Assembly (NCBI GenBank): GCA_016195085.1
Contig: JACQAG010000031.1
Span: 1-64,000, forward strand
DNA from: Pseudomonadota bacterium
GTDB taxonomy: Bacteria; Pseudomonadota; Alphaproteobacteria; SHVZ01
Direction of reading: 5' to 3'
Length of the DNA: 64,000 nucleotides
Position 1 is the first letter of the stretch, and every line of letters starts with the position of its first letter. Shown here in pieces: positions 52,870 through 62,341 of this stretch. Made by a program: the position numbers and the translations under genes. Under the pieces are notes generated by a model. That model was not told the DNA's origin. It did not search any database and saw only the letters and a program-made list of their open reading frames with translations.

Positions 52870-52981
52870 TGATGATTCCGAGGTTCGCAGGCGAACTTCG
52901 GAATCTGAATCACACTAGATTCAATAAATCAGTGGCCCGCTTATCCCTGAAATTCGCGGGCGAATTTCAGGGGCGGGACAC
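52870..52981. repeat. Double-hairpin mobile repeat (family 3, copy 2)
   Basis: The first hairpin has the arm GATGATTCCGAGGTTCG (52871-52887) against 52892-52905. The second has 12-base arms CCCTGAAATTCG (52945-52956) and complement (52961-52972). The TTCAATAAAT spacer and the GGGGCGGGACAC end match the copy at 45395-45502. It is inserted directly between the Cfa-like and GPH transporter genes, and its last bases appear to supply the ribosome site of the transporter gene. Confidence 0.85.
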
Positions 52982-52984
52982 TTG

Positions 52985-54331
52985 GTGAAGGCGGCGGCAC
53001 CGGGCACCGCCACGCGAACGCCGGCTCTCCTGCTGCTGGCTTACGCGCTGCCGGCGACTCCGCTGGCGCTGCTTGGCCTGCCGCTTTACGTCTATCTGCC
53101 TTCCTACTATGCGGGCGAGCGCGGCTTGGGCCTGGCCGCAGTCGGCTTGGTGCTGTTGCTGGCGCGGCTCTGGGACGTGGTTGCCGACCCGCTCGTGGGA
53201 ATTGCCAGCGACCGGTTCGAGCTTCGCTTCGGACGGCGGCGCCCGTGGCTGATCGCTGCCTTGCCGCTGCTCCTGCTGGCCGTCGCCATGCTGTTCTGGC
53301 CGGCGGAAGGCAGCGGACTCGCCTATCTCCTCATCTGGACGATGGCGCTCTATCTCGCCTGGACCATGCTGCAGCTCCCCTACAGCGCCTGGGGCGCGGA
53401 GCTTTCGGAGGACTATCACGAGCGCACACGCATCGCCGGGGTGCGGGAGGCGGCAGCCATCCTCGGCACGGTCCTGGCGGCTTCGCTGCCGCTTTTCCTC
53501 GCCGGCAACGGTGATCAGGGTCAGGCGCTGGCAGCGTTGGGACGGGCCATCCTGCTGCTGATGCCCGTCACCGTCGTCATCGCCGTCGCCGCCGTGCCGG
53601 AACCGGCCCGCCGCCTCAAAGAGCGCCTCGGCTTTCGCTCAGGCGTCGCCGCCCTCCTACGCAATCACCCGCTCCGGCGGCTCATTGCGGCCTATCTCTT
53701 GAACGGCATCGCCAATGCGCTGCCGGCGACGCTGGTACTGCTGTTCATCGAGCACCGCCTCCAGGCGCGGGACTGGAGCGGGGTGCTGCTGCTCGCCTAT
53801 TTCCTCTCCGGCATCGCGGCGGTGCCGCTCTGGCTCCGGCTCAGCCGGCATTTGGGCAAGCATCGGACCTGGTGCGTCGCCATGCTCTGGAATGTCGCGA
53901 TCTTCGCCCTCGTACCGCTGCTCGGAGCCGGCGACGCCTGGTGGTTCCTCCTCATCTGCATCGCCACCGGCGCCTGTCTCGGCGCCGATCTTACCCTCCC
54001 CTCGGCGATGTGGGCCGATGTGGTCGACTTCGACGCGGCCGAGACCGGCAGCGAGCGTGCGGGGCTCTTCTTCGCGCTCTGGGGCATGGCGACCAAGCTT
54101 GCCCTGGCACTCGCCGTCGGCATCGCCTTTCCGCTCTTGGACCTGGCGGGCTTCTCGACCGCGAGGGGGGCGTCGCCCACGGGACTATGGGCCCTGGTTC
54201 TGCTCTACAGCCTGGTCCCGGTCGGCTTCAAGCTGGGAGCGATCGGACTCCTCTGGGGCTTCGAGATCGGTCCCGCCGAGCAAACCCAGCTTCGCCGGCG
54301 CATCGAGAGCATGGCGAAACGACCGGGCTAG
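52985..54331 (+). CDS. MFS transporter, GPH (glycoside-pentoside-hexuronide) type
   Basis: A 448-residue transporter with 12 predicted transmembrane helices. The GPH signature between helices 2 and 3 is visible as ARLWDVVADPLVGIASDRFELRFGRRRPWL, and SAMWADVVDFDAAETGSERAGLFF is the second family block. GTG at 52985 (or TTG at 52982) is immediately downstream of a mobile repeat. GPH-type members of this subgroup co-occur with Cfa-like, DUF1365 and SnoaL-like genes, so lipid or lipid-precursor movement is plausible but unproven. The 3' end overlaps the convergent SnoaL-like gene by 4 bases. Confidence 0.88.
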   Translation: MKAAAPGTATRTPALLLLAYALPATPLALLGLPLYVYLPSYYAGERGLGLAAVGLVLLLARLWDVVADPLVGIASDRFELRFGRRRPWLIAALPLLLLAVAMLFWPAEGSGLAYLLIWTMALYLAWTMLQLPYSAWGAELSEDYHERTRIAGVREAAAILGTVLAASLPLFLAGNGDQGQALAALGRAILLLMPVTVVIAVAAVPEPARRLKERLGFRSGVAALLRNHPLRRLIAAYLLNGIANALPATLVLLFIEHRLQARDWSGVLLLAYFLSGIAAVPLWLRLSRHLGKHRTWCVAMLWNVAIFALVPLLGAGDAWWFLLICIATGACLGADLTLPSAMWADVVDFDAAETGSERAGLFFALWGMATKLALALAVGIAFPLLDLAGFSTARGASPTGLWALVLLYSLVPVGFKLGAIGLLWGFEIGPAEQTQLRRRIESMAKRPG

Positions 54332-54765
54332 GCGCCGGCGGCGAGGCGTCGCTTGACCAGGCGCAGGATCGCGCCCAGAAGCGGCACATGCTCATAGACC
54401 TGGCTCGCAGCATCCCAGTGATCGACGTGGAGGCGCACCAAGCCTTCCCGGTCGAAGCAGACCATGCTGACGCCCTCGATCTGCCAGGGCTCGGGCCGCC
54501 GGTGCCGGCGAAACCGCATGCGCCAGCCGATGTAGCAGGCCGAGCTGCCCACGGCCCGATCGCGCACGGCAAAGGACGGCCCATCCAGCGTTTCGAACAT
54601 GTGGTGGAACAGCCGGACCACGGCGGCACGCCCGGCGATGGCGTTGAACGGGTCGCGAAACTCCACATCCTCGGCCAAGAGCGCTGCCAGCACCGGCAGC
54701 CGCTCCGGCGTCAGCTGCTCATAGGCCGCCGCATAGCGCTCGAGACAGGTCGACCAATCGCTCAC
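54328..54765 (-). CDS. SnoaL-like (NTF2 fold) protein
   Basis: A 145-residue NTF2-fold protein. The pattern LLAEDVEFRDPFNAIAGRAAVVRLFHHMFETL at about residues 30-62 and VSMVCFDREGLVRLHVDHWDAASQVYE near 100-125 are typical SnoaL-like segments. Its family occurs with Cfa-like and SDR genes in sigma-E/ChrR-controlled lipid clusters. The start codon overlaps the SDR stop (ATGA), so the two are coupled. Enzymatic function is unknown. Confidence 0.85.
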   Translation of the reverse strand: MSDWSTCLERYAAAYEQLTPERLPVLAALLAEDVEFRDPFNAIAGRAAVVRLFHHMFETLDGPSFAVRDRAVGSSACYIGWRMRFRRHRRPEPWQIEGVSMVCFDREGLVRLHVDHWDAASQVYEHVPLLGAILRLVKRRLAAGA

Positions 54766-55529
54766 AAGCCGGTCGCCCGGTGCATGAGCGGAAAATAGAG
54801 GCCATCGGGCAGCAGCCGCAGGAGCTTGAGGCTGCAGGCGAGCCGCCGGGGAAAGCTGATCTCGAAGGCGTTCGAGGCGAGCCCACGGGTGATCCGCTTG
54901 GCCGCCTCCTCGGCGCTGATGATGAACGGCATCGGAAACGGGTTGCGGTCGGTGAGCGGCGTCCTGACGAAGCCGGGCGTTATCAGCTGCACCTTGATGC
55001 CGAGCCGATCGAGGTCGAATTTGAGCGCCTCCGCCATGTTGATGAGCGCCGCCTTGGAGGCGCCGTAGGCGGCCGCGGTGGGCAGACCGCGGAATCCGGC
55101 GACCGAGGAGACGATGGCGATGTGGCCGCGCTTGCGCCGGATCAGACGCGGTATCACCGCGGCGAGCCCGTTCACCACGCCCTGGACATTGGTCGCGAAC
55201 AGCTGGCGGAACACCTCTGCATCGAAGCGCTCGGCGCTCACCGGCTTGTGCGAGCCGGCATTGAGCACGACCAAGCCGATCGGCCCCAGCGCCGACTCGA
55301 TCGCCTCGACGGTCTTGCGGCAGGCATCGACGTCGGTCACGTCGAGGCGATAGGGGGCGATTTGCCCGCCTTTGCCTTTGGCCTCGCGGCTGAGCGCCTC
55401 CAGCGCCGCCCTGCCGCGGGCGCTGGCAGCCACAAGATAGCCCGTCGACGCCAGACGAAGCGCCAACGCCCGGCCGATGCCCGAGCTGGCACCGGTGATC
55501 CAGGCGACGCGGGCAGCGGTCTTATCCAT
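54762..55529 (-). CDS. SDR family oxidoreductase
   Basis: A 255-residue short-chain dehydrogenase: cofactor loop TGASSGIG, VLNAGS, Ser in AIVSSVAG and YGASKAA as the active-site YxxxK. The tail contains SFPRRLACSLKLLRLLPDGLYFPLM, a hydrophobic helix that may associate with the membrane, as in DltE-like lipid-acting SDRs. It is coupled to the SnoaL-like gene and convergent with the rest of the lipid cluster. Confidence 0.88.
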   Translation of the reverse strand: MDKTAARVAWITGASSGIGRALALRLASTGYLVAASARGRAALEALSREAKGKGGQIAPYRLDVTDVDACRKTVEAIESALGPIGLVVLNAGSHKPVSAERFDAEVFRQLFATNVQGVVNGLAAVIPRLIRRKRGHIAIVSSVAGFRGLPTAAAYGASKAALINMAEALKFDLDRLGIKVQLITPGFVRTPLTDRNPFPMPFIISAEEAAKRITRGLASNAFEISFPRRLACSLKLLRLLPDGLYFPLMHRATGL

Positions 55530-55546
55530 CGGCAGACTTCAAGCTT

Positions 55547-56224
55547 CTAGGGGGAAGCGAGCAGAAACGCCGAGGGCGGCGGGCGCAGCACATAGTCGAT
55601 CTCCGCACCGCGCGCGGCGAAGCGTAGCTTCACCCAGGCGCCGTCGGCGGTATACCAGGCCTTGAGGCCGGCATATTCGCCGTCGATCTCATAGGGTGTC
55701 GCGACCACCTCCTCGCCCCCGGCCATGATCCGCTCGGCGGGAAGCCGGCGGATCTTCACCGGCTGGACGATGCCGTAATGCAGATCGAGCAGGACGGCTT
55801 GTGAGACCAGCCGCATATCCCAGTAGCTGCTCGGCATCAGATCCGGCGGGCCGATCACCTCGCCCTCCGAGCCGGTGATCTCGATGCGGCCATTGGCCGC
55901 CTCGGCGCGGACGGCGAGCTTGCGGCCGTCATCGTTGGTTTCCGCCTCGAGCGATTGCAGCCGGCCATCTACCCAAAGCTCGGTTGCCCGGTGGACATAG
56001 CGATAAAGGACGATCGGCCCAATGCCGACGGCGAGGTCGATCGCGACCTTGACCTGCATGCGCTCGCCGTCGGGCAGAAACTCCACGCGGTGGGTGCCGA
56101 TCTCGCTGCCCTGACGCAGCACGGCGAATTCCAGGACCCTTCCCGCCGGGATGGTCGCCGCCGAGGCTGGCACGCCCATGGCCAAGAGCGCGATGACGAC
56201 CCCTGCCCTGATCCCGTGCTTCAT
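55547..56224 (-). CDS. Secreted DUF6134-like protein
   Basis: A 225-residue exported protein. A signal peptide (MKHGIRAGVVIALLAMGVPASA) is followed by a beta-rich body: VLEFAVLRQGSEIGTHRVEF, LYRYVHRATELWVDGRLQSLEAETNDDG and MPSSYWDMRLV. This looks like the DUF6134 family of unknown function, often next to the SDR/SnoaL/Cfa genes. ATG at 56224 is chosen because the signal peptide starts there. It lies 17 bases upstream of the SDR gene and probably heads that operon. Confidence 0.7.
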   Translation of the reverse strand: MKHGIRAGVVIALLAMGVPASAATIPAGRVLEFAVLRQGSEIGTHRVEFLPDGERMQVKVAIDLAVGIGPIVLYRYVHRATELWVDGRLQSLEAETNDDGRKLAVRAEAANGRIEITGSEGEVIGPPDLMPSSYWDMRLVSQAVLLDLHYGIVQPVKIRRLPAERIMAGGEEVVATPYEIDGEYAGLKAWYTADGAWVKLRFAARGAEIDYVLRPPPSAFLLASP

Positions 56225-56469
56225 GGCGATGATCCCCCGAGGCCCGCCGCGGCGGGGCGGCGTATTCGCCCGCCGGGAATGGATCCTGCCTCGAAACGGG
56301 CCAGGCAGCCAGGGCATGCGGCATCGACGGGACGCCTCCGAAGACCCACGCGCTCTTCAATACGTCGCGAACCGGCTTTCGGATCAATGCCCAGGGGATC
56401 GATGCTCCGCCACCTAGGCATTGCCCCGGACCTCGCCTATATATCTCCCGTCGGGTCCTGAGAGGTGCC

Positions 56470-56754
56470 ATGGCTGAGCCGCTTTCCCGCCGCCATTTTC
56501 TGTCGGCCTGGTCAATATTGACGGTGGGCGCCATCGCGCGGCCGGCCGCAGCCTTGACCAACGACACGCTCTCGCCCGCGGCCCAGGCGAGCTACCTCAA
56601 TGCCTGCAGCCAGCGCGAGCAGGATTTCCACAAGCAGCTCCTGGCCCAAGTCGAGGCGACGCTCGATGGCCGCCGCCTCAGCCAGGAAGAGAAGGACCGC
56701 ATCCGAGCGGCGACCACCTGCCCGCTTTGCGGCTGCCCGGTCTTTGCGTCCTAG
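56470..56754 (+). CDS. Small Tat-exported protein with C-terminal Cys motif
   Basis: A 94-residue protein. The N-terminus has a twin-arginine signal (SRRHFLSAW, Arg7-Arg8) and a hydrophobic core ending near AAALT. The mature part is helical and charged, with Cys46, and ends in CPLCGCPVF with Cys84, Cys87 and Cys89. Export through Tat suggests folding or metal binding in the cytoplasm before transport. It lies next to znuA, so zinc binding is a reasonable guess only. I recognise no family. Its 3' end is 13 bases from the convergent znuA stop. Confidence 0.75.
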   Translation: MAEPLSRRHFLSAWSILTVGAIARPAAALTNDTLSPAAQASYLNACSQREQDFHKQLLAQVEATLDGRRLSQEEKDRIRAATTCPLCGCPVFAS

Positions 56755-56767
56755 GGAGAGGGCGGCC

Positions 56768-57742
56768 TCAGCCCTTGGGCAACAGACATCCGCGTAGCGT
56801 GGCCACCAGGCCGCGCATGATCGAGAAATAGGCTTCAGCGGTTTCCGGCACGTTGGCGCCGAGCGCGTCGAGAACGGCGGTTCTGGCGCGCGTGCCTTCG
56901 ATGATACCGCGCACCGGCGCCGGCGTCGCCTGCGGCTCGCCGAACACGCAGATGGCGCCCATCTGCATGACCTTGTCGTGCAGATCCTTGATCCGCCGTG
57001 AGCTCGGACGCTGGTCGGGTCGCGCTGTGACAGCGCCCACCGCGGTCAGCCCGTAGCGCTTTTCCAGGTACTGATAGGCGTCATGAAAGACCACGAAAGG
57101 CAGGTTGCGCACCGGCTGCGTGGCCTCGTTGAGCTCGCGATCCAAAGCTTGCAGGCGCCGCACCAAGGCCTCGGCATTGCGATGATAGATCGGCTCGCGT
57201 TCCGGATCGGCATCAGCCAATTCGTCGGCGATCGCCGCCACCATCACCTGGGCATTGGCTGGATCGAGCCAGATATGCGGGTCGGGATCCGGGTCCTCGG
57301 TCCCCGGCCCGCCCGCGCTGTTGTTGTCGGCGGTCTTGGCCTGGCGAACCAGCTCCTCATCTTCCCAGGCCGCTCCCTTGCGCGGCGGCAGCAAGGTGAG
57401 GCCGTCGATGGCGATGAGCTCGACCACCCGCGAATCCGGCGGCAGCGTCTCGAGCGAGCGGATGAGGAAGCTCTCGAGCCCCTCGCCCACGAAGAACACT
57501 ACATCGGCCCGGTTGAGGGTGCGGGCTTCCGAGGAGCGCATCACATAGGTGTAGGGCGATGCCGCGCCGCGGAGGATCAGCTCCGGCTTGGCCACCCCCT
57601 CCATGACGCCGGCGACCAGCGCATGGATCGGATTGATGGTGGTGACCACCCGCAGCGGCTGCTGCGCCAACGCTATCCCCGAGCCAATGAGGCTCACGGC
57701 GCCGGCCAGGATCAGGGCGGGGAGCGCCGCAGATCGGGTCAT
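56768..57742 (-). CDS. znuA: Zinc ABC transporter substrate-binding protein (ZnuA-like)
   Basis: A 324-residue cluster A-I metal-binding protein with a signal peptide (to about ALAQQ). Of the three zinc histidines, His156 (DPHIWLDP) and His220 (FHDAY) are present, with acidic Glu269 in FGEPQ, but the first is Tyr64 (SPYTY instead of SPHxY). The usual His-rich loop is an acidic EDPDPDP stretch instead. It may bind zinc with altered geometry or another metal. No znuB or znuC is beside it. It is divergent from zur, sharing the gap with a palindrome. Confidence 0.85.
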   Translation of the reverse strand: MTRSAALPALILAGAVSLIGSGIALAQQPLRVVTTINPIHALVAGVMEGVAKPELILRGAASPYTYVMRSSEARTLNRADVVFFVGEGLESFLIRSLETLPPDSRVVELIAIDGLTLLPPRKGAAWEDEELVRQAKTADNNSAGGPGTEDPDPDPHIWLDPANAQVMVAAIADELADADPEREPIYHRNAEALVRRLQALDRELNEATQPVRNLPFVVFHDAYQYLEKRYGLTAVGAVTARPDQRPSSRRIKDLHDKVMQMGAICVFGEPQATPAPVRGIIEGTRARTAVLDALGANVPETAEAYFSIMRGLVATLRGCLLPKG

Positions 57743-57779
57743 GCAACGGCCTCCAGGGAGCGGGATCGCTCGACCGGGA

Positions 57780-57790
57780 TTATGCTATAA
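57780..57790. promoter_or_regulatory. Candidate Zur operator core
   Basis: TTAT and ATAA half-sites flank a 3-base centre (GCT), in the gap between divergent znuA and zur, in an AT-rich patch of otherwise GC-rich sequence. Alphaproteobacterial Zur boxes are AT-rich palindromes of this general type. Only the core matches, so the call is tentative. Confidence 0.35.
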
Positions 57791-57898
57791 ACTGGAGGAT
57801 CGGGCCACATGGCGCTGGCGAGCCAGGGCGGAGGCCGGTTTCCGCCGGCGAAGGCTTGCGGCTTCGCCTCCCGGCCCACATATCTTGGATCCTCATCC

Positions 57899-58417
57899 AT
57901 GTCGCAACCCAGACGAACCGCACCGACAGCGCCCGCGAGCGACCACGACCACGGACGCTGCGTCGACGACGCGCTCGCCCGCGCCGAGGCGATTTGCGCC
58001 GGCCGGGGGGCGCGGCTGACCGAGCTTAGGCGGCGCGTGCTGCAGCTCGTTTGGCGCAGCCACGAGCCGGTCGGCGCCTATGACGTGCTGGAAGCGCTCG
58101 GCGGCGACGGTCGCCGCGCCGCCCCGCCCACGGTCTACCGGGCGCTCGAATTCCTCATCGAGCAAGGGCTCATCCATCGCATCGAGAGCCGCAATGCCTT
58201 TATCGGCTGCGCCATCCCGGATGCGCCCCATAGCGGCCAGTTCTTGCTCTGCGCCGAATGCGGCAGCGCCACCGAGCTCACCGATTCCGGCATCGAGAAG
58301 GCGGTGGCCGCGACGGCGACGCGCGAGGGATTTCGCATCCGCCGGGTGACGCTCGAGGTGGAAGGTCTCTGCCCGCGTTGCCAAGCCGGCGGGCGCAAAG
58401 CCGTGCAGACGCATTAG
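57899..58417 (+). CDS. zur: Fur-family zinc uptake regulator (Zur)
   Basis: A 172-residue Fur-superfamily repressor. The N-terminal winged helix contains RLTELRRRVLQLVW and the recognition region APPTVYRALEFLIEQGLIHRIES. The structural zinc site is formed by CAECGSA and the late CPRCQ. The N-terminal extension carries HDHGRC. Placement between znuA and a CobW GTPase supports Zur over Fur. ATG at 57899 gives the usual N-terminus; an in-frame ATG at 57809 would add 30 atypical residues. The CobW gene follows 14 bases later. Confidence 0.92.
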   Translation: MSQPRRTAPTAPASDHDHGRCVDDALARAEAICAGRGARLTELRRRVLQLVWRSHEPVGAYDVLEALGGDGRRAAPPTVYRALEFLIEQGLIHRIESRNAFIGCAIPDAPHSGQFLLCAECGSATELTDSGIEKAVAATATREGFRIRRVTLEVEGLCPRCQAGGRKAVQTH

Positions 58418-58431
58418 TACGGGATCGAGCC

Positions 58432-59589
<1,158 letters not shown>

Positions 59590-59610
59590 CGCCGCGACGA
59601 AAGACCCTCA

Positions 59611-59710
59611 CCCTCACCCCCACCCTCTCCCGCGGTGCGGGAGAGGGAGACGAAGGGCGCGCTGTCTCATGCCCCCTCTCCCGCACCGCGGGAGAGGGCC
59701 GGGGTGAGGG
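59611..59710. repeat. Paired GC-rich palindromic element (family 2)
   Basis: Outer arms CCCTCACCCC (59611-59620) and GGGGTGAGGG (59701-59710) flank two inner hairpins built on CCCTCTCCCGC and GCGGGAGAGGG. It fills the space between the convergent CobW and malonyl-CoA decarboxylase genes and matches the element at 47140-47237. Confidence 0.82.
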
Positions 59711-59724
59711 TTTGAATACAGACT

Positions 59725-61230
59725 CTAGGGACCCGGCTGCTCGCGGCGGCGCCGGCCGAGGCCGACGGCGTCTTGCAGGCGGGCGATGCCGCTGGCACGG
59801 CTGGTGGCGCCCGGGCTGCCGGCGACGAGCCGCTTCAAGGCGCCCGAGGCCGCGACCGGGCCACCCAAGGCGTAGGTTTCGTGGTTGGCTTCGATGTCGG
59901 CGGAGCGGTAGCCGTAGTTCACCATCATGCCGGCGGACTCGACGAGACCCTTGGGCGAAGTGTCGGCGAGCCAGTTCAGCCGCTCGACGCTGGCGCCGTT
60001 GCCGAGGTGGAACCGCGCCACCGGGTCCAGCGGCTTGCCGCCCCGACGCTCCGCCAGGAGATAGACGGCGGCAAGGCGCGACAGCGGCGCCCGTAGGATT
60101 TCGGTCCACTCCGGCTTCGCGTGCCATCGCGGTTGCTCCAAGAGAGCGCGGAAATCTTCGCCCTGATCCGCCGCATGGGCCGCCTCGGAAGCAGCCACGC
60201 GCTCGTCCGTCGCCAGGTAGTCGTTCAGGTCCTCCAGGGTGAGCTTGCCGAGCCAGCGCCGGAAGCCCGGGATCGGCGACAGCGTGGCGTAGGTCTGGAG
60301 CCGCGGGAACTCCAGAGCCAGATCGTCGACCACGTTCTTGATGAGGAAGCTGCCGAAGCCGATGCCGCGAAGCCCCTCCTGGGTGTTGGAGATCGAATAG
60401 AAGATCGCGGTGTCGGCCTGCCTCGGATCCTGCAGGGGTGCCCGCTCGTCCAAGACCGCCTGAATGCTGCCGGCCATGCCGCGCACGAGTGCCACCTCGA
60501 GGAAGATCAAGGGCTCGTTCGGCATGCGCGGGTGAAAGAAGCCGTAACATCGGCGGTCGGCATCGAGGCGGTTCTTGAGATCCCCCCAAGAGCGCACCCG
60601 GTGCACTGCCTCATAGCGCGACAGCTTCTCCAGGAGCGAGGCGGGCGAGTCCCAGGTGATGCGTCGGAGCTCGAGGAAGCCAACATCGAACCATGACGCC
60701 AGCAGCGCCTTCAGGTCCAAATCCAGGCTTTCCAGCGCCGCATCGCCGTCGGCGGAGCCAAGCAGATCGGCGCGAAGATCGACGAGGAACTTCACCCCGT
60801 CAGGCAGGCTGGCGAACTGCGTGACGAGGCGCACCCGCGGCGCCAGCATGGCGAAGCGTAAGGCGCGTTCCGCCTCCAGGCGCTCGACCTCGTCCGTGGA
60901 GGCGACGTAGCTCTCGACCGCGCGGCCGAGCTCGTTGGTATCGAGGGCGAAGTCGGTGGCGAGGATCTTGAGGAAGCGCTTGCGCCCTTCGGTGCTGAGC
61001 CCGAGATAGGCGCCGCCCAGCTCGGCCGCCCGGGCGCGGGCGGAGACCTCTCCGCCCTTGGCATCGAGGCACTCGCGGAATTGCGTGCGGATCGTCTCGG
61101 CGTCGTCCTCGCTCACGCCGGGATCGCGGATACGGCGCTCGGCGAAGCCGGCCCGCTCGGCCAAGTCGCGCCACATGCTGCTCAAATTGGCGAGCGTGCG
61201 GTCGAAGAAATCCGGCGTCTTCGCGCTCAT
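59725..61230 (-). CDS. Malonyl-CoA decarboxylase
   Basis: A 501-residue enzyme converting malonyl-CoA to acetyl-CoA and CO2. The N-terminal helical domain spans about residues 1-180; the C-terminal GNAT-like catalytic domain has FYSISNTQEGLRGIGFGSFLIK with the catalytic Ser and ARFHLGNGASVERLNW with the His. ATG at 61230 is preferred over one five codons upstream. The C-terminal 25 residues are basic and variable. No malonate uptake or malonyl-CoA synthetase genes are adjacent. Confidence 0.92.
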   Translation of the reverse strand: MSAKTPDFFDRTLANLSSMWRDLAERAGFAERRIRDPGVSEDDAETIRTQFRECLDAKGGEVSARARAAELGGAYLGLSTEGRKRFLKILATDFALDTNELGRAVESYVASTDEVERLEAERALRFAMLAPRVRLVTQFASLPDGVKFLVDLRADLLGSADGDAALESLDLDLKALLASWFDVGFLELRRITWDSPASLLEKLSRYEAVHRVRSWGDLKNRLDADRRCYGFFHPRMPNEPLIFLEVALVRGMAGSIQAVLDERAPLQDPRQADTAIFYSISNTQEGLRGIGFGSFLIKNVVDDLALEFPRLQTYATLSPIPGFRRWLGKLTLEDLNDYLATDERVAASEAAHAADQGEDFRALLEQPRWHAKPEWTEILRAPLSRLAAVYLLAERRGGKPLDPVARFHLGNGASVERLNWLADTSPKGLVESAGMMVNYGYRSADIEANHETYALGGPVAASGALKRLVAGSPGATSRASGIARLQDAVGLGRRRREQPGP

Positions 61231-61453
61231 GGCAATCCGTGGCATCGCCTGGTGGCTGCTGTCGCGGGCCAGCCTATCGCGGATCGGCTTCTCCTGTCAG
61301 CGGCCACGAGCGCGCGAATTTTGCATGGCTGCAATCGCAGGTGCGGCGCATCGGCGGCATTGATCGGAGCGGTCGTTGCAGGCAGGTTTGCGCGCTTGCG
61401 GCCGCCCCGTCGAGGATCATGGACAGCGGCACGGGAACGATGGACGGCTCGCA

Positions 61454-62323
61454 ATGAAGCTCCGCGACCTGGCGCTGGTTCTCCTGATCAACCTCATCTG
61501 GGGCCTCACCTTCATTGCCGGCAAGATCGGGCTCGGCGAATTGCCGCCGGTATGGTTCACCGGCCTCCGCTTCGCCATTCTCCTCGTAGCGCTGGCGCCG
61601 ATGCTTCGCATCGTGCCGCAACAGATGCCGCGCATTCTCGCGGTGGCGCTGTTCTCCGGTGCCTTGCATTTCAGCCTGATGTACTCCGCGCTCAAGCTTG
61701 CGGCGGACGTCTCGACCGTGGCGATCGTCTCGCAGCTGGCCCTGCCCTTGGCCGTAATCCTGGCGGTGGTAATGCTGAGAGAGCGCATCTCCCTCCTCCG
61801 TCTCCTCGGCATGGTTGCGGCGTTTGCCGGCGTGGTCGTGATCGGCTTCGATGCGCGCGTCTTCGGCTACATCGCCGCGGTCTTGCTGGTGATCGCCGCC
61901 TGCCTATCGATGGCGTTCGCCCAGATCCTCATGCGCGGCCTCCGGAACGTCGGGGTGTTCAACCTGCGGGCATGGGTGGCGCTGGTCTCGGCGCCAATCC
62001 TGCTGTTGCTGTCGCTGGGACTCGAGACCGGGCAAGTCCAGGCGATGCGCGATGCCTCGCCGTTGGCCTGGGCGGCGCTCGCCTACACGGCGATCGGCTC
62101 GTCCCTCATCGGCTTCGGCGGCATGTACTATCTCTTGAAGCGCTATCCCGTTTCCTTGGTCACACCGCTCTTCCTGCTGGCGCCCATCTTCGCTGTCATC
62201 GCCGGTATCACCCTCCTCGGCGATGTGATCACGCTTCGGATGATGGTCGGCACCGTGGTGACCCTGGCGGGCGTTCTCGTCATCACCCTCGCCCGCAATC
62301 TCTCCCCCGGCGCCTCCGCCTGA
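61454..62323 (+). CDS. EamA/DMT family transporter
   Basis: A 289-residue inner-membrane protein with ten predicted transmembrane helices arranged as two EamA repeats. Landmarks are LINLIWGLTFIAGKIGLGELPPVWFTGLRF at the start and a second-repeat LLAPIFAVIAGITLLGDVITLRMMVGTVVTLAGV near the end. DMT-type proteins export amino acids and other metabolites; the substrate is not predictable. ATG at 61454 gives the standard N-terminus. Confidence 0.9.
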   Translation: MKLRDLALVLLINLIWGLTFIAGKIGLGELPPVWFTGLRFAILLVALAPMLRIVPQQMPRILAVALFSGALHFSLMYSALKLAADVSTVAIVSQLALPLAVILAVVMLRERISLLRLLGMVAAFAGVVVIGFDARVFGYIAAVLLVIAACLSMAFAQILMRGLRNVGVFNLRAWVALVSAPILLLLSLGLETGQVQAMRDASPLAWAALAYTAIGSSLIGFGGMYYLLKRYPVSLVTPLFLLAPIFAVIAGITLLGDVITLRMMVGTVVTLAGVLVITLARNLSPGASA

Positions 62324-62341
62324 CGCGGCTCGGCTTCCGCG

